A stretch of DNA of 61,575 nucleotides from Sporolactobacillus sp. CQH2019 (GCF_028765345.1 NZ_JARAJZ010000017.1:297-61871), one strand, 5' to 3'; counted from the first letter of the stretch, positions 1 through 10,559 are shown. Translations and numbers: made by a program. Notes: a model not told the origin generated them from the sequence alone.

Positions 1-87
1 GTTCCCATCCCGAACACGGTCGTTAAGCTCTTCGGCGCCGATGGTAGTGGGGGGCTGTCCCCCCGTGAGAGTAGGTCGCTGCCAGGC
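1..87 (+). rRNA. rrf: 5S ribosomal RNA, 3' part
   Basis: The window opens inside a 5S rRNA gene. The first bases match the conserved CCCATCCCGAACACGG region, and the sequence runs through the closing helix to about position 87. The 5' part lies upstream of the window. tRNA-Val starts only a few bases later, so the 5S gene and the tRNA array are probably co-transcribed as the tail of a rrn operon. The exact 3' end is uncertain by a few bases. Confidence 0.93.
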
Positions 88-92
88 AATAT

Positions 93-165
93 GGAGGATT
101 AGCTCAGCTGGGAGAGCGTCTGCCTTACAAGCAGAGGGTCATAGGTTCGAGCCCTATATCCTCCA
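93..165 (+). tRNA. tRNA-Val (anticodon TAC)
   Basis: The 73-nt cloverleaf has acceptor arms GGAGGAT and ATCCTCC, a D arm AGCTCAGCTGGGAGAGC, anticodon loop CTTACAA and T loop GGTTCGAGCC. The 3' CCA is not encoded. It is the first tRNA after the 5S gene. Confidence 0.96.
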
Positions 166-172
166 TTTTAGT

Positions 173-245
173 GCCGGTCTAGCTCAATTGGTAGAGCAAC
201 TGAATCGTAATCAGTAGGTTGGGGGTTCAAGTCCTCTGACCGGCA
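173..245 (+). tRNA. tRNA-Thr (anticodon CGT)
   Basis: The acceptor arms are GCCGGTC and GACCGGC. The anticodon stem ACTGA/TCAGT encloses loop ATCGTAA, giving anticodon CGT. No CCA is encoded. The gene lies 7 nt after tRNA-Val. Confidence 0.93.
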
Positions 246-255
246 TTTTATTTAT

Positions 256-330
256 GAGCCACTAGCTCAGGGGTAGAGCATCTGACTTTTAATCAGAGGG
301 TCGAAGGTTCAAATCCTTCGTGGCTCACCA
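256..330 (+). tRNA. tRNA-Lys (anticodon TTT)
   Basis: The acceptor arms are GAGCCAC and GTGGCTC, and the anticodon loop CTTTTAA gives TTT. CCA is encoded at the 3' end. Confidence 0.96.
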
Positions 331-350
331 TTTATCAATTGTATTACTAT

Positions 351-424
351 GCGGAAGTAGTTCAGTGGTAGAACATCACCTTGCCATGGTGGGGGTCGCG
401 GGTTCGAATCCCGTCTTCCGCTCC
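351..424 (+). tRNA. tRNA-Gly (anticodon GCC)
   Basis: The 74-nt cloverleaf has acceptor GCGGAAG, anticodon loop TTGCCAT (GCC) and an encoded CCA. Confidence 0.96.
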
Positions 425-444
425 ATTTGTTTTAATTTGTGTTG

Positions 445-534
445 TGCCGGGGTGGCGAAATTGGCAGACGCACAGGACTTAAAATCCTGCGGTAGGTGAC
501 TACCGTGCCGGTTCGAGTCCGGCTCTCGGCACCA
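445..534 (+). tRNA. tRNA-Leu (anticodon TAA)
   Basis: A class II tRNA with a long variable arm (GGTAGGTGACTACC). The anticodon stem CAGGA/TCCTG encloses CTTAAAA, giving TAA. CCA is encoded. Confidence 0.95.
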
Positions 535-547
535 TTCTTTCTGTTTT

Positions 548-624
<77 letters not shown>

Positions 625-627
625 TAT

Positions 628-701
628 CGGGAAGTGGCTCAGCTTGGTAGAGCACCACGTTCGGGACGTGGGGGTCGCAGGTTCAAATCCTGTCTTCCCG
701 A
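628..701 (+). tRNA. tRNA-Pro (anticodon CGG)
   Basis: The acceptor arms are CGGGAAG and CTTCCCG. The anticodon stem CCACG/CGTGG encloses TTCGGGA, giving CGG. CCA is not encoded, and the gene starts 3 nt after tRNA-Arg. Confidence 0.94.
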
Positions 702-724
702 TCTTTTTTTGTCTTTTTTTAGAT

Positions 725-797
725 GGGGCCTTAGCTCAGCTGGGAGAGCGCCTGCTTTGCACGCAGGAGGTCAGGGGTTCGATCCCCCTAGGCTCCA
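725..797 (+). tRNA. tRNA-Ala (anticodon TGC)
   Basis: The acceptor is GGGGCCT, the anticodon stem CCTGC/GCAGG encloses TTTGCAC (TGC), and no CCA is encoded. It is the last tRNA of the array. Confidence 0.95.
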
Positions 798-848
798 CTT
801 AAGCAAGAATTCCTGACAGACGAATCGATGGCTGAGTTCAGGAAAGAG

Positions 849-890
849 AAGGTATCTCATGAGTCTATTCAGGCTTTGAGATGCCTTTTT
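849..890 (+). terminator. Rho-independent terminator of the rrn-tRNA operon
   Basis: Arms AAGGTATCTCA and TGAGATGCCTT pair with one G-U and are followed by a T run. The hairpin lies about 50 nt after tRNA-Ala. The rest of 891-1325 shows no supportable gene. Confidence 0.75.
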
Positions 891-1325
891 CATTTTGCCT
901 GATATTTTGGAGGAAGAATGTTTCCTCGCTTGAAAAGGGCTGAGCGATTTGAGGAGCGCCCGGGTTAAAGTCATTTTCTGATCGCTTGGTAAAAAATCGA
1001 TGGGGGAATTTTTTTAGCTGTTCGTCATTTGGGCATCGCCGATGGGTTTAATATTAATGATCACGGTCGCTCATCATGAACGCCCGGGAATGGACAATGC
1101 TGTCCGGCAAATTAACAGAATAAAATAAATGCGAATAATCTGAATATAACAGCCGGGTTTTGTTCATGTTTGTTCCGTCATCAGTAGAGCAGTCTTTTTC
1201 GTTGGCATGAATCCGGGTCAGCAGTCTGAGTACCCGGCGCGGGAACGGTTTTTTCTGATCGGCGGATTAGAAGCACGCAGAGTGGAGCGGCCCGGCGGAG
1301 TGGGGGGAGTCCGTCAGAAGGAAGG

Positions 1326-1379
1326 TTGATTATTTGGTAAATATCATTCATAATTGAATTATAGTCAAAGTTAGTCAAA
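1326..1379 (+). promoter_or_regulatory. ctsR promoter with CtsR operator
   Basis: A sigma-A-like promoter is visible: TTGATT at 1326-1331 and CATAAT at 1349-1354, 17 bp apart. Downstream, two direct heptamers AGTCAAA (1363-1369 and 1373-1379) are separated by 3 bp, which is the known CtsR box layout. The operator covers the predicted start of transcription, so CtsR should repress its own gene. Confidence 0.8.
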
Positions 1380-1400
1380 GTCAGGGAGGAGATGCCTCCG

Positions 1401-1859
1401 ATGAGGAACATATCTGATATCATTGAAAAATATATAAAAGAAATCCTGGATTCAAGCGATATCATTAAATTGAAAAGAAGCGAACTGGCGGAAAAATTTC
1501 AATGCGTTCCCTCACAGATAAATTATGTACTGAAGACACGTTTCTCTATTGAAAGAGGTTACGTGGTTGAAAGCAAACGCGGAGGAGGGGGATACATTCA
1601 GGTTATTAAGGTACGGCCGGTTACGGATGCGGATTTGATTGACGAAATGATTGGTCTGATCGGTTACAGGTTGACAGAAAATATGGGTGAATCGATAATT
1701 CTTCATTTGCTTGAAGAACAGGTCATCAATGAACGCGAGGCAAGGCTGATGATGAGCGCCATCGATCAGACGATTCCTGACCTGGGTGTCCCTTTAAGAG
1801 ACGAAGTGCGTGCGAATATTTTAAAGGCCATGCTTCAGTCACTGACGTATAAACGCTGA
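1401..1859 (+). CDS. ctsR: CtsR, class III stress-gene repressor
   Basis: A dimeric winged-helix repressor of clp genes that is released at high temperature. The 152-aa product carries the helix-turn-helix around residues 24-46 and the Gly-rich wing RGGGGY at 60-65, which is the heat-sensing and DNA-contacting element in the family. A C-terminal helical domain follows. An upstream ATG at 1392 is in frame but almost touches the ribosome binding site GGGAGGA, so the ATG at 1401 is preferred; it also gives the B. subtilis-like start MRNISDII. In many Bacillales ctsR is followed by mcsA-mcsB; here it is followed by 676 bp without a recognisable gene. Confidence 0.95.
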   Translation: MRNISDIIEKYIKEILDSSDIIKLKRSELAEKFQCVPSQINYVLKTRFSIERGYVVESKRGGGGYIQVIKVRPVTDADLIDEMIGLIGYRLTENMGESIILHLLEEQVINEREARLMMSAIDQTIPDLGVPLRDEVRANILKAMLQSLTYKR

Positions 1860-2319
1860 AGGGCAGCCGGCCGTTGCTTAAAAAGCCGCAGAGGCTGTCG
1901 AAGGGCAATCGAAAATGCTTGCTTTTTTCCGTCGATCCGCCGGAGTTGCTGGGCTGGTTTAGTAAAATCGTACGGACTGGAAATAATAAATTCTCTGCCG
2001 CTTTTTAATATGGAATAAAATGTTTGACACGACGAATGAAACGTAATGAATCGTTCCGTACAATGCCGGAGTGCTGACGAAGATACCGACCGCTTTTTTG
2101 TTTTTCCGGTTCACCGCAAGAAAGAGGAATTTATGAGTGATGCGGCGAAATAGTAATAAGCGGCGAACCCATCCATCCAAATAAAATGGATCGCGGGATA
2201 ACAGTGTGTCAAGAACTGGAAGGGTGCTTCAACAGTCTGTCGTGATCGGGAGGAGCGTCTTCGATGAGCGGCCATTCCCGTAAAAATTTATTAAATAAGC
2301 GGATGTTAAGCGAAAAAAG
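1860..2319 (+). other. Gene-free interval where mcsA-mcsB would lie
   Basis: I recognise no coding sequence here. Translations show neither an McsA-type zinc-finger protein nor an McsB arginine kinase, and no obvious remnant of either. A weak hairpin (about 1901-1920) followed by a T run could end the ctsR transcript. A 19-codon ATG frame at 2264 with a purine-rich upstream stretch is too short to call. Confidence 0.6.
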
Positions 2320-2348
2320 TTGAAGATTTATAAGAGGTTCTCTACAAT
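2320..2348 (+). promoter_or_regulatory. Predicted clpC promoter
   Basis: TTGAAG at 2320-2325 and TACAAT at 2343-2348 are separated by 17 bp. Transcription would start near 2355, giving a leader of about 180 nt before clpC. No AGTCAAA or GGTCAAA tandem is visible near this promoter, unlike at ctsR. Confidence 0.55.
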
Positions 2349-2400
2349 AGACAAAACGGGAGCAATGAGCAATGATTGCTTCCTGGGCGGTACGACCCGG

Positions 2401-2444
2401 CCTGTAGCCACTATCAAAAAATATTCAATTGAATATTTTACAGG
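2401..2444. promoter_or_regulatory. Perfect palindrome in the clpC leader
   Basis: Positions 2418-2439 form a perfect 22-bp palindrome with core AATATTCAATTGAATATT. It is enclosed by CCTGT (2401-2405) and ACAGG (2440-2444), which can pair outside it. The layout suits a dimeric repressor operator or an RNA stem-loop in the leader. I cannot match it to a known Bacillales operator. Confidence 0.5.
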
Positions 2445-2535
2445 TATGAGAGAATTTTGAAAGAAACGGCGGGTCATTATTATCGTTGCTAAATGAGTCG
2501 GTGAACGGAGAGTACGATTAAAGGAGGCCACCATT

Positions 2536-4983
2536 ATGATGTTTGGACGATTTACGGAACGCGCTCAAAAGGTGCTTGCGCTTTCTCAGGAAGAGGCCAT
2601 GCGGCTGGGGCACAACAATATCGGTACTGAGCACATACTGCTCGGTCTTGTCCGTGAAGGTGACGGAATTGCTGCTAAAGCTCTTATGGCTTTGAATCTT
2701 AGTCCCGAGAAGATCCAGAAAGAAGTAGAAGCTTTGATCGGCCGCGGGAACGAAATAGTTCAGACACCTCACTATACACCGAGAGCGAAACGGGTTATCG
2801 AGTTGTCAATGGATGAGGCGAGAAAAATCGGCCATTCCTATGTAGGAACGGAACATATCCTGCTGGGGCTCATTCGTGAAGGCGAAGGAGTGGCTGCCCG
2901 GGTGCTGAACAATCTCGGCGTCAGTCTGAATAAGGCCAGACAGCAGGTGCTGCAGCTGCTCGGAAGCCACGAGGCGACGTCCGGTGGGGCACAGGGGCGG
3001 GCTGCGGCACATGCCAGTACGCCGACGCTTGACAGCCTGGCACGCGATCTGACGGCGATGGCCAGCGAAGGCAGTCTCGATCCTGTCATCGGCCGCAGCA
3101 AGGAAATTGAACGTGTCATTGAGGTGCTGAGCCGCCGGACGAAAAACAATCCGGTCCTGATCGGCGAGCCGGGCGTTGGGAAAACGGCCGTTGCGGAAGG
3201 CCTGGCACAGGAAATTGTCAACAATGAAGTGCCGGAAATTCTCCGCGACAAACGCGTGATGACGCTGGATATGGGCACAGTCGTAGCCGGGACAAAATAT
3301 CGGGGCGAATTTGAGGACCGTTTGAAAAAAGTGATGGACGAAATTCGTCAGGCAGGAAATATTATTCTATTTATCGACGAGCTGCATACGCTGATCGGTG
3401 CAGGCGGCGCTGAGGGTGCCATTGATGCGTCGAACATATTAAAGCCGTCGCTGTCGCGCGGAGAATTGCAGTGTATCGGAGCGACGACGCTTGACGAGTA
3501 CCGTAAGTATATTGAAAAAGATGCCGCGCTGGAAAGGCGCTTTCAGCCGATTAAAGTCAAGGAGCCGACCAAAGATCAGTCGGTTCAAATATTGAAGGGA
3601 TTGCGCGACCGCTATGAGGCGCACCACAGGGTCAAGATCACCGATGAAGCGATTGTTGCGGCCGTCCGGCTTTCCGATCGCTATATTTCCGACCGGTATC
3701 TTCCTGATAAAGCGATCGATTTGATGGATGAGGCTTCGTCAAAAGTCCGTCTCCGCTCTTATACGGCTCCGCCGAATCTTAAAGAACTGGAACAGCGGCT
3801 TGAAGCGGTCAGAAAAGAAAAAGATGCTGCGGTACAGAGCCAGGAGTTTGAGAAGGCTGCCTCATTGCGCGACAGTGAACAGAAGCTGAAGGAGCAGGTG
3901 GAGGTCAGCGAAAAGGAATGGAAAGAGAAGCAGGGCAAAGAGAATACCCAGGTTCTGCCTGACGACGTGGCTCTCGTCGTAGCCAATTGGACCGGCATTC
4001 CGGTTGTCCGGCTTGAGCAAAAAGAAAGCGAACGGCTGCTTCACATGGAAAACATCCTTCACAAGCGTGTCGTCGGACAGGATGAAGCCATTAAGGCGAT
4101 TTCTCACGCGATCAGGAGAGCACGGGCCGGTCTGAAGGATCCGAAGCGGCCGATCGGTTCATTCATTTTTCTCGGACCGACAGGGGTCGGCAAAACCGAG
4201 CTGGCGCGGGCGGTTGCCGAAACGCTGTTCGGCGATGAAGAGGCCATTATCCGTATCGATATGTCGGAATACATGGAAAAACATACGACATCCAGACTTG
4301 TCGGCTCTCCGCCGGGATATGTCGGCCATGAAGAGGGCGGACAGCTGACGGAAAAAGTTCGCCAGAAGCCTTATTCGGTTATTCTGTTCGATGAAATTGA
4401 AAAAGCGCATCCCGATGTCTTCAATATTCTGCTTCAGGTGCTGGATGACGGACGTCTTACAGATTCCAAGGGACGGACGGTTGATTTCCGCAACACGGCA
4501 ATTATTATGACATCCAATGTGGGTGCGAGTGAACTGAAACGAAATAAGTATGTCGGTTTTGCGGTCGGCGGGGAAAACCATGAGTACAAGGAAATGAAAG
4601 ATAAGGTCACAGGCGCGCTGAAACGTGCTTTCAGACCGGAGTTTCTCAACCGAATCGATGAGATCATCGTTTTCCATGAACTGACGAAACCTCAGTTGTT
4701 GGAGATAGTCTCTATGCTGGCGGAACATCTGAGAAACCGTCTGTCGAGCCAGGGGATTGTCATCGAGCTGACCGATGCGGCAAAAACACAGATTGTCGAG
4801 GAAGGCTATGATCCGGAGTATGGGGCAAGGCCTCTGCGCCGCGCGCTTCAGCGGCGCGTCGAAGACAAATTGTCCGAAGAGCTGCTGAAGGGCAACATTG
4901 CAAAAGGAACAGATGTTGTGATTGATTATAAAGACGGGGTATACGAGGTCATTAAGAAAGAAGAAGCCGTGGCAAAATCCTGA
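2536..4983 (+). CDS. clpC: ClpC, AAA+ unfoldase of the ClpCP protease
   Basis: A Hsp100 ATPase that unfolds proteins and feeds them to ClpP. The 815-aa product has the full family layout: two N-terminal Clp repeats (about 1-145), the first AAA+ module with Walker A GEPGVGKT at 210-217, a UVR-type coiled middle region (about 420-460), and a second AAA+ module with GPTGVGKT at 547-554. The start follows AAAGGAGG at good spacing; ATG at 2539 is the alternative. In B. subtilis ClpC activity and targeting depend on adaptors such as McsB and MecA; mcsAB is not present at this locus. Confidence 0.97.
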   Translation: MMFGRFTERAQKVLALSQEEAMRLGHNNIGTEHILLGLVREGDGIAAKALMALNLSPEKIQKEVEALIGRGNEIVQTPHYTPRAKRVIELSMDEARKIGHSYVGTEHILLGLIREGEGVAARVLNNLGVSLNKARQQVLQLLGSHEATSGGAQGRAAAHASTPTLDSLARDLTAMASEGSLDPVIGRSKEIERVIEVLSRRTKNNPVLIGEPGVGKTAVAEGLAQEIVNNEVPEILRDKRVMTLDMGTVVAGTKYRGEFEDRLKKVMDEIRQAGNIILFIDELHTLIGAGGAEGAIDASNILKPSLSRGELQCIGATTLDEYRKYIEKDAALERRFQPIKVKEPTKDQSVQILKGLRDRYEAHHRVKITDEAIVAAVRLSDRYISDRYLPDKAIDLMDEASSKVRLRSYTAPPNLKELEQRLEAVRKEKDAAVQSQEFEKAASLRDSEQKLKEQVEVSEKEWKEKQGKENTQVLPDDVALVVANWTGIPVVRLEQKESERLLHMENILHKRVVGQDEAIKAISHAIRRARAGLKDPKRPIGSFIFLGPTGVGKTELARAVAETLFGDEEAIIRIDMSEYMEKHTTSRLVGSPPGYVGHEEGGQLTEKVRQKPYSVILFDEIEKAHPDVFNILLQVLDDGRLTDSKGRTVDFRNTAIIMTSNVGASELKRNKYVGFAVGGENHEYKEMKDKVTGALKRAFRPEFLNRIDEIIVFHELTKPQLLEIVSMLAEHLRNRLSSQGIVIELTDAAKTQIVEEGYDPEYGARPLRRALQRRVEDKLSEELLKGNIAKGTDVVIDYKDGVYEVIKKEEAVAKS

Positions 4984-5017
4984 GACACGATTTTTCCGGG
5001 ATGATCTGCCGCGCGAG

Positions 5018-5062
5018 AAGAAGCCAAAGTGATCGACAAGCCTTGGCTTCTTTGCGTGTTTT
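5018..5062 (+). terminator. Likely terminator between clpC and radA
   Basis: Arms AAGAAGCCAA (5018-5027) and TTGGCTTCTT (5043-5052) pair perfectly and are followed by TGCGTGTTTT. The T run is interrupted, so termination may be partial. Confidence 0.5.
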
Positions 5063-5114
5063 AAAAAAAAATCGGGCTTATTTTACGAGACAGTGCTGAA
5101 AGGTGATTCATTAA

Positions 5115-6524
5115 ATGGCAAAAACAAAAACGGTTTTTGTCTGTCAGGAATGCGGCTATGAGAGCCCGAAATGGATGGGGCGCTGCCCGGGCTGCCAGAA
5201 CTGGAATACGCTGGTTGAGGAGACAGTACGCCCTGTCGAATCGGCGGGACGCGTGCATCAGCGGCGGGACAGCAAGCCCTCCCTGCTGACGGATGTAGAA
5301 TTGGAAGAAGAACCGAGAATACTGACCGGGATGAAAGAATTTAACCGTGTGATGGGCGGCGGAGTCGTGCCTGCTTCGCTTACCCTTGTCGGCGGAGACC
5401 CGGGCATCGGCAAATCGACGCTTCTTCTGCAGGTCTCCGATCAGCTTGCGCGAAATGGGCGGAAGGTTCTCTATATTTCGGGAGAAGAGTCGCTGCGCCA
5501 GACGAAGATGAGGGCCCGTCGGCTCGGCATTACTTCGGACTGCCTGTATGTACTGGCGGAAACAGATATTCATCAGATTGAGGCCCATCTTCAGGATGTC
5601 CGGCCGGAGATCCTGATCATTGATTCAATCCAGACTATTTATAATTCCGACATGTCTTCGGCTCCCGGAAGCATTTCACAAATTAAAGAATGCACCGGAG
5701 AGCTCATGCGTCTTGCGAAAACAAGCGGCATCGCAGTTTTCATTGTCGGCCATGTCACAAAAAACGGCGCGCTGGCCGGACCGAGGACGCTGGAGCACAT
5801 GGTAGATACCGTTTTATATTTTGAAGGAGAACGCCATCATACATTTCGTATCCTGAGGGCGGTTAAAAACCGCTTCGGTTCAACGAATGAAATGGGTGTT
5901 TTCGAAATGAAAGAATCCGGACTGAGCGAAGTCGCCAATCCTTCTGAAATCTTTCTGCAGGAACGGACGAAGGGGGCGGCCGGTTCCGCAATCGTTGCTG
6001 CAATGGAAGGCACCCGTCCGGTCCTGGTCGAGGTCCAGGCTCTGGTGACACCGACCAGCTTCGGTTATCCGCGCCGGATGGCAGCCGGTATGGACAGCCA
6101 CCGGGTTTCGCTGCTGATGGCCGTTCTCGAGAAACGGGTCGGTCTGCTGCTTCAGAATCAGGATGCCTATATTAATGTCGCCGGCGGGATTAAGCTGGAT
6201 GAACCGGCCATCGATCTGGCGGCAGCGATCAGCATCGCCTCCAGTTTCCGCAACCAGCCGACACAGATTACGGACATTTTTATCGGCGAGGTCGGCCTGA
6301 CCGGCGAAGTGAGGCGCGTCTCACGCATTGAGCAGAGGGTGAACGAGGCTTATAAGCTGGGCTTTTCAAGAGCCTATATTCCGGAGAAAAATCAGGGCGG
6401 GTGGTCTCCCCCGAAAGGAATGCAGCTCGTCGGTGTTGCTTCGCTTAACCAGGCCATCGATCTTGCGCTGGGCGGTTCGGAAGATCTTAAACCCGGATCC
6501 GAATTCTTTCCGTCCGATTTATAA
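5115..6524 (+). CDS. radA: RadA (Sms), DNA repair ATPase
   Basis: A hexameric RecA-like helicase that promotes branch migration in recombination. The 469-aa protein begins with a zinc finger (Cys10, Cys13, Cys24, Cys27). Walker [11 protein letters not shown] follows at 93-102, the RadA-specific KNRFG motif is at 251-255, and a C-terminal Lon-protease-like domain completes the protein. In B. subtilis the next gene is disA, the c-di-AMP synthase that works with RadA; it is missing here and yacL follows after about 130 bp. Confidence 0.97.
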   Translation: MAKTKTVFVCQECGYESPKWMGRCPGCQNWNTLVEETVRPVESAGRVHQRRDSKPSLLTDVELEEEPRILTGMKEFNRVMGGGVVPASLTLVGGDPGIGKSTLLLQVSDQLARNGRKVLYISGEESLRQTKMRARRLGITSDCLYVLAETDIHQIEAHLQDVRPEILIIDSIQTIYNSDMSSAPGSISQIKECTGELMRLAKTSGIAVFIVGHVTKNGALAGPRTLEHMVDTVLYFEGERHHTFRILRAVKNRFGSTNEMGVFEMKESGLSEVANPSEIFLQERTKGAAGSAIVAAMEGTRPVLVEVQALVTPTSFGYPRRMAAGMDSHRVSLLMAVLEKRVGLLLQNQDAYINVAGGIKLDEPAIDLAAAISIASSFRNQPTQITDIFIGEVGLTGEVRRVSRIEQRVNEAYKLGFSRAYIPEKNQGGWSPPKGMQLVGVASLNQAIDLALGGSEDLKPGSEFFPSDL

Positions 6525-6652
6525 ATATACGGCGGATAAGTTCTCGGGAAAACGATGAATTTTGAAATGATCATGTTTCAAACGAACATAATGACAGAAG
6601 CAAGTTTTGATTTTGTCATTTTGTCTATACTGCTTAGAGGAGGTGATTGGAT

Positions 6653-7759
6653 ATGTTGAAACGAATGATTCAGCTATTTTTTATTCTATTGGGCGGTACA
6701 TTAGGTTTTGTCTATATACCAAAAGTGATTCTTCTGTTGAATTTCGGAAGCGGTATCCCGGATTGGATTGCTTCCCCGTTTACGGGGATGGTCATCGGTG
6801 CTGTGATTTTAGCTTTATTAACTTTTTGGTTTGTGGACTCATTGACAGATTTGATAAAAACTTTCGAGGACAGAATAATAAAGGTACCGGCGATCGATGT
6901 TGTGTTCGGTACGATCGGTCTTGTCTTCGGCCTTGTGATTGCTTTCCTGATACAGTTTCCCCTGGAGAGCCTGAACATTCCGGGAATCAGCACGGTGCTT
7001 CCGATCTTTGTGTATGTTTTCTTAGGTTATTTCTTTTTCCAGGTCGGCTTTAAGAAGCGTGATGAACTGCTGAACCTTTTTCATTTGCCGAACCGATCGA
7101 AGGAACGAAAGAAAGATGCCCGCCCGGAATTGCAAAAGCTGAACGGAATCAGTCCTTACAAAATTTTTGATACGAGCGTGATCATCGACGGAAGAATTGC
7201 GGATATTTGCCAGACAGGATTTTTGGAAGGAACGATGGTTATTCCGCATTTTGTACTCGAGGAGCTGCAGCATATAGCGGACTCTTCGGACGTCCTGAAA
7301 CGGAATCGCGGCCGGCGGGGACTGGATATTCTCAATAAAATTCAAAAAGACCATTTGATTGACGTTGATCTTTATGAGGGCGACTATGACGACATCACGG
7401 AAGTGGACAGCAAACTTGTCCGGCTTGCCAAAGAGGTAAGCGGCGTGGTCGTGACCAACGATTTTAATTTAAATAAAGTCTGCGAGTTTCAAGGGGTTCA
7501 CGTGCTGAACATCAACGACCTGGCCAACGCGGTCAAGCCGGTTGTTCTCCCCGGGGAAGAACTCCGTGTACAGGTTATTAAAGACGGGAAAGAGCAGAAT
7601 CAGGGTGTCGGGTATCTTGACGACGGTACAATGATTGTGGTAGAAGAAGGACATAGGTATATTGGCAAAACCATTGAAGTGATCATAACCAGTGTGCTGC
7701 AGACATCGGCAGGGAGAATGATTTTTGCCAAACCCAAATTGCTTGAAAAGGCGCTTTGA
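6653..7759 (+). CDS. yacL: YacL, membrane PIN/TRAM protein
   Basis: The 368-aa product starts with about four hydrophobic segments (residues 5-125). A PIN-type nuclease domain follows, with the first acidic residue Asp173 in [10 protein letters not shown], and the C-terminus (about 295-350) is a TRAM RNA-binding fold. The family is conserved in Firmicutes, but its role is unclear; a membrane-bound RNase is a reasonable inference. A TTG at 6647 is in frame but nearly overlaps GAGGAGGTG, so the ATG at 6653 is chosen. Confidence 0.9.
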   Translation: MLKRMIQLFFILLGGTLGFVYIPKVILLLNFGSGIPDWIASPFTGMVIGAVILALLTFWFVDSLTDLIKTFEDRIIKVPAIDVVFGTIGLVFGLVIAFLIQFPLESLNIPGISTVLPIFVYVFLGYFFFQVGFKKRDELLNLFHLPNRSKERKKDARPELQKLNGISPYKIFDTSVIIDGRIADICQTGFLEGTMVIPHFVLEELQHIADSSDVLKRNRGRRGLDILNKIQKDHLIDVDLYEGDYDDITEVDSKLVRLAKEVSGVVVTNDFNLNKVCEFQGVHVLNINDLANAVKPVVLPGEELRVQVIKDGKEQNQGVGYLDDGTMIVVEEGHRYIGKTIEVIITSVLQTSAGRMIFAKPKLLEKAL

Positions 7760-7806
7760 TTTTGCATAAAGCGAAAGCAGGGCGGCTGTATCCGGGGGCT
7801 TAGCAG

Positions 7807-8520
7807 ATGAATTATCGAGTGGTGATCGTTGCGGCAGGGCAGGGCACGCGTATGGGAGCGGAGATGAATAAGGTCCTGCTTACTTTGCGCGGAATCCCCG
7901 TCATTATATATACACTCCGCGTGTTTGAGAAGGATCCCGACTGTGCGGGGATTGTTCTTGTCATCAGAGAATCCGAGAGAAAAACTTTTCATGAATTGAT
8001 CCGCAAATATCGCATCAGCAAAGTGACCGAAATGACGGCAGGCGGAAGAGAACGTCAGGAAAGTGTTTATAACGGACTGATTAGACTGGGAGACTATCAG
8101 GATCAGATCGTGATGATTCATGACGGCGCCCGTCCGTTTGTTACGAGAAATCAGATTGTGAGGGTCGCCGAAGCGGCAGACCGCTGCGGCGCGGCACTTC
8201 TGGCCGTCCGGGTAAAAGACACGATCAAACAGGTGGCCTATCACAAAGTAAGTCAAACATTGGAACGCGAGAGCTTGTGGGCGGCGCAGACCCCGCAGGC
8301 TTTTCGCATGTCCGTCATTATGCAGGCGCATCGTGCCGGCAGGGTGAAGCATTTCAGGGCAACGGACGACGCTTCGCTTGTTGAACAGCTCGGCCGGGCA
8401 GTGGAAGTGGTTGAAGGCAGTTATCGCAACATCAAGCTGACGACGCCGGAAGACATGATCATTGCGGAAAAGTTCGTTCAGGAAGAGGAGAAAGCAGATG
8501 CGAATAGGCCACGGGTTTGA
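7807..8520 (+). CDS. ispD: IspD, 2-C-methyl-D-erythritol 4-phosphate cytidylyltransferase
   Basis: The third step of the MEP isoprenoid pathway: it joins CTP and methylerythritol phosphate. The 237-aa protein carries the nucleotide-binding motif AAGQGTRMG at 9-17 and the substrate Lys22. Its stop codon lies inside the 5' end of ispF (23-nt overlap), suggesting translational coupling of two steps of the same pathway. Confidence 0.96.
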   Translation: MNYRVVIVAAGQGTRMGAEMNKVLLTLRGIPVIIYTLRVFEKDPDCAGIVLVIRESERKTFHELIRKYRISKVTEMTAGGRERQESVYNGLIRLGDYQDQIVMIHDGARPFVTRNQIVRVAEAADRCGAALLAVRVKDTIKQVAYHKVSQTLERESLWAAQTPQAFRMSVIMQAHRAGRVKHFRATDDASLVEQLGRAVEVVEGSYRNIKLTTPEDMIIAEKFVQEEEKADANRPRV

Positions 8521-8980
8521 TGTCCACCGATTTGCGGAGAATAGAAAACTGATTGTGGGCGGCGTTGTCATTCCCTACGGGTTGGGACTCGCCGGGCACT
8601 CCGATGCAGACGTTCTGCTTCATGCGATCAGCGACGCGCTGCTCGGGGCCGTCTGTGAGGGGGACATCGGCGGGCACTTTCCCGATACGGATGAGGCCTA
8701 CAAAAACGCCGATTCAAAAGTACTTCTGGCAGAAGTGATGTCCGTTGTCCGAAATAAAGGGTACGATGTCGGAAATATTGACAGTGTCGTGATTGCGCAA
8801 AAGCCTAAATTTGCTCCATATATTCAGGAGATGCGCCGGACGATTGCCGGCGTTTTGCACACAGATCGGGATCGGGTCAATATTAAGGCGACGACGACCG
8901 AAAAAATGGGTTTTACCGGACGAGGGGAAGGCATTGCCGCCGAAGCCGTCTGTCTCCTGGAAAAAATTGAACGAAATTGA
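8498..8980 (+). CDS. ispF: IspF, 2-C-methyl-D-erythritol 2,4-cyclodiphosphate synthase
   Basis: It cyclises CDP-methylerythritol 2-phosphate and releases CMP. The 160-aa protein shows the zinc ligands Asp8, His10 (GFDVHRF) and His42, plus the [10 protein letters not shown] motif. The ATG at 8498 follows GAGGAG and matches the family start [10 protein letters not shown]; an upstream in-frame ATG only adds IspD-overlapping sequence. Length is normal for the family. Confidence 0.97.
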   Translation: MRIGHGFDVHRFAENRKLIVGGVVIPYGLGLAGHSDADVLLHAISDALLGAVCEGDIGGHFPDTDEAYKNADSKVLLAEVMSVVRNKGYDVGNIDSVVIAQKPKFAPYIQEMRRTIAGVLHTDRDRVNIKATTTEKMGFTGRGEGIAAEAVCLLEKIERN

Positions 8981-9037
8981 GCCGGCAGGCATGATCCGTG
9001 TTAGAATAAAAAAGAATAACGGAAAGTGGTGAAAGCA

Positions 9038-10519
9038 GTGGCCAATGAAGTGAGGGTACGCTATGCACCGAGTCCGACCGGATTCCTGCATATCGGCAAT
9101 GCGCGTACCGCGATTTTTAACTATCTGTTTGCCCGCCATGCGGGTGGCAAGTTTATCATTCGTATCGAGGATACCGACCAGAAACGAAACGTCGAGGGCG
9201 GGGAAGAAAGCCAGCTGAAATATCTGAAGTGGCTGGGGCTTGAATGGGATGAAAGTGTTGATGTGGGCGGTGAATATGGCCCTTATCGGCAGATGGAACG
9301 GCTGGATATTTATAAAAAGTACTGGCAGGAACTGCTGGATAAAGGCCTGGCCTATAAATGCTACTGTACGGCAGAGGAGCTTAAGGCTGAACGTGAATCG
9401 CAGATGGCCCACGGCCAGACACCGGGGTATTCGGGAAAGTGCCGTCATCTGACGGAGGAGCAGAGAGCGCAGCTTGAAGCGGAAGGCAGAAAACCGACCA
9501 TCCGTTTTCGGGTGCCGGCCGATCAGAAAATTGATTTCGACGATATTGTAAAGGGACATGTATCATTCAGCACGAACGATGTCAGCGACTTTGTCATTGT
9601 TAAACAAAACGGTGTGCCGACTTACAATTTTGCCGTTGTCATCGACGACCATTTAATGAAAATGACTCATGTCCTTCGCGGGGAAGAACACATCTCCAAC
9701 ACACCGAAGCAGATCATGCTTTTTCAGTCATTCGGCTGGGAGGCGCCCGTATACGGACATATGACGTTGATTGTCAATGAACATCATAAAAAGTTAAGCA
9801 AACGGGACAACAGCATCGTTCAGTTCATTGAACAGTATAAAAACATGGGCTTTCTGCCTGAAGCGCTGTTTAATTTTATCACGCTGCTGGGCTGGTCGCC
9901 GAAGGGCGAAGAAGAGATCTTTTCACGGGAAGAATTTATCAAGCTGTTCGATGCCGACCGGCTGAGCAAGTCTCCCGCAATGTTTGACAAGTCTAAGCTC
10001 GAATGGATGAACGGACAGTATATTAATAAAATTTCGGCAGAAGATTATGTGAAGTTCACGGTTCCGTATCTGATTGAAGCCGGGCTTCTTCCGCAGCAGA
10101 TGACTCCTGAACAGAAGGAATGGGCAAAACGTGTGGTCCTCCTTTATCAGGAACAGCTTCATTACGGTGCGGAGATTGTCAAACTGACCGGAATGTTCTT
10201 TAATAAAGAAGTAGGGCTGAACAATCTGAGCAAGGATGAGAAAAAAATTCTTGCAGGCGAGCAGGTTAATGAAGTGATTACGGTGTTCAACAGGGAACTG
10301 AAAAGCCTGACGGAATGGAAGGCGGAAGAGATTGCCCTGAAGGTCAAGGTTACACAGAAAGAGACCAAGCAGCGCGGCTGGAAGTTGTACATGCCGATAC
10401 GCGTAATTGCGACCGGCTCGGCTCACGGTCCGGAATTGCCGGAGGCGCTGGAACTGCTCGGCAGGGACATCGTCATTGAACGAATGGAAAGCTACTTGAG
10501 CATGCAGGAAAAAGTCTGA
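9038..10519 (+). CDS. gltX: Glutamyl-tRNA synthetase
   Basis: A class I synthetase that charges tRNA-Glu. In bacteria without GlnRS it also charges tRNA-Gln for GatCAB, but that context is not visible here. The 493-aa product has the HIGH-type motif HIGN at 18-21 and the KMSKS-type motif KLSKR at 252-256. The GTG at 9038 gives the family start [15 protein letters not shown]; an upstream GTG pair at 9026 would overlap the ribosome binding region. The gene is followed by a cysteine T-box leader and cysE-cysS, as in B. subtilis. Confidence 0.97.
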   Translation: MANEVRVRYAPSPTGFLHIGNARTAIFNYLFARHAGGKFIIRIEDTDQKRNVEGGEESQLKYLKWLGLEWDESVDVGGEYGPYRQMERLDIYKKYWQELLDKGLAYKCYCTAEELKAERESQMAHGQTPGYSGKCRHLTEEQRAQLEAEGRKPTIRFRVPADQKIDFDDIVKGHVSFSTNDVSDFVIVKQNGVPTYNFAVVIDDHLMKMTHVLRGEEHISNTPKQIMLFQSFGWEAPVYGHMTLIVNEHHKKLSKRDNSIVQFIEQYKNMGFLPEALFNFITLLGWSPKGEEEIFSREEFIKLFDADRLSKSPAMFDKSKLEWMNGQYINKISAEDYVKFTVPYLIEAGLLPQQMTPEQKEWAKRVVLLYQEQLHYGAEIVKLTGMFFNKEVGLNNLSKDEKKILAGEQVNEVITVFNRELKSLTEWKAEEIALKVKVTQKETKQRGWKLYMPIRVIATGSAHGPELPEALELLGRDIVIERMESYLSMQEKV

Positions 10520-10559
10520 AAGTTTTCCGCGCAGTCTGCAGGGAATGGCAAGAATTTGC

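Noticed and set aside
2264-2323. A 19-codon ATG frame before clpC, possible leader peptide
   Set aside because: It lies upstream of the predicted clpC promoter, has no regulatory codon pattern, and is too short to support.
2386-2400. GGGCGGTACGACC in the clpC leader, resembling a T-box sequence
   Set aside because: It deviates from the conserved GGTGGNACCGCG core, there is no specifier stem or matching terminator, and a T-box before clpC makes no sense.
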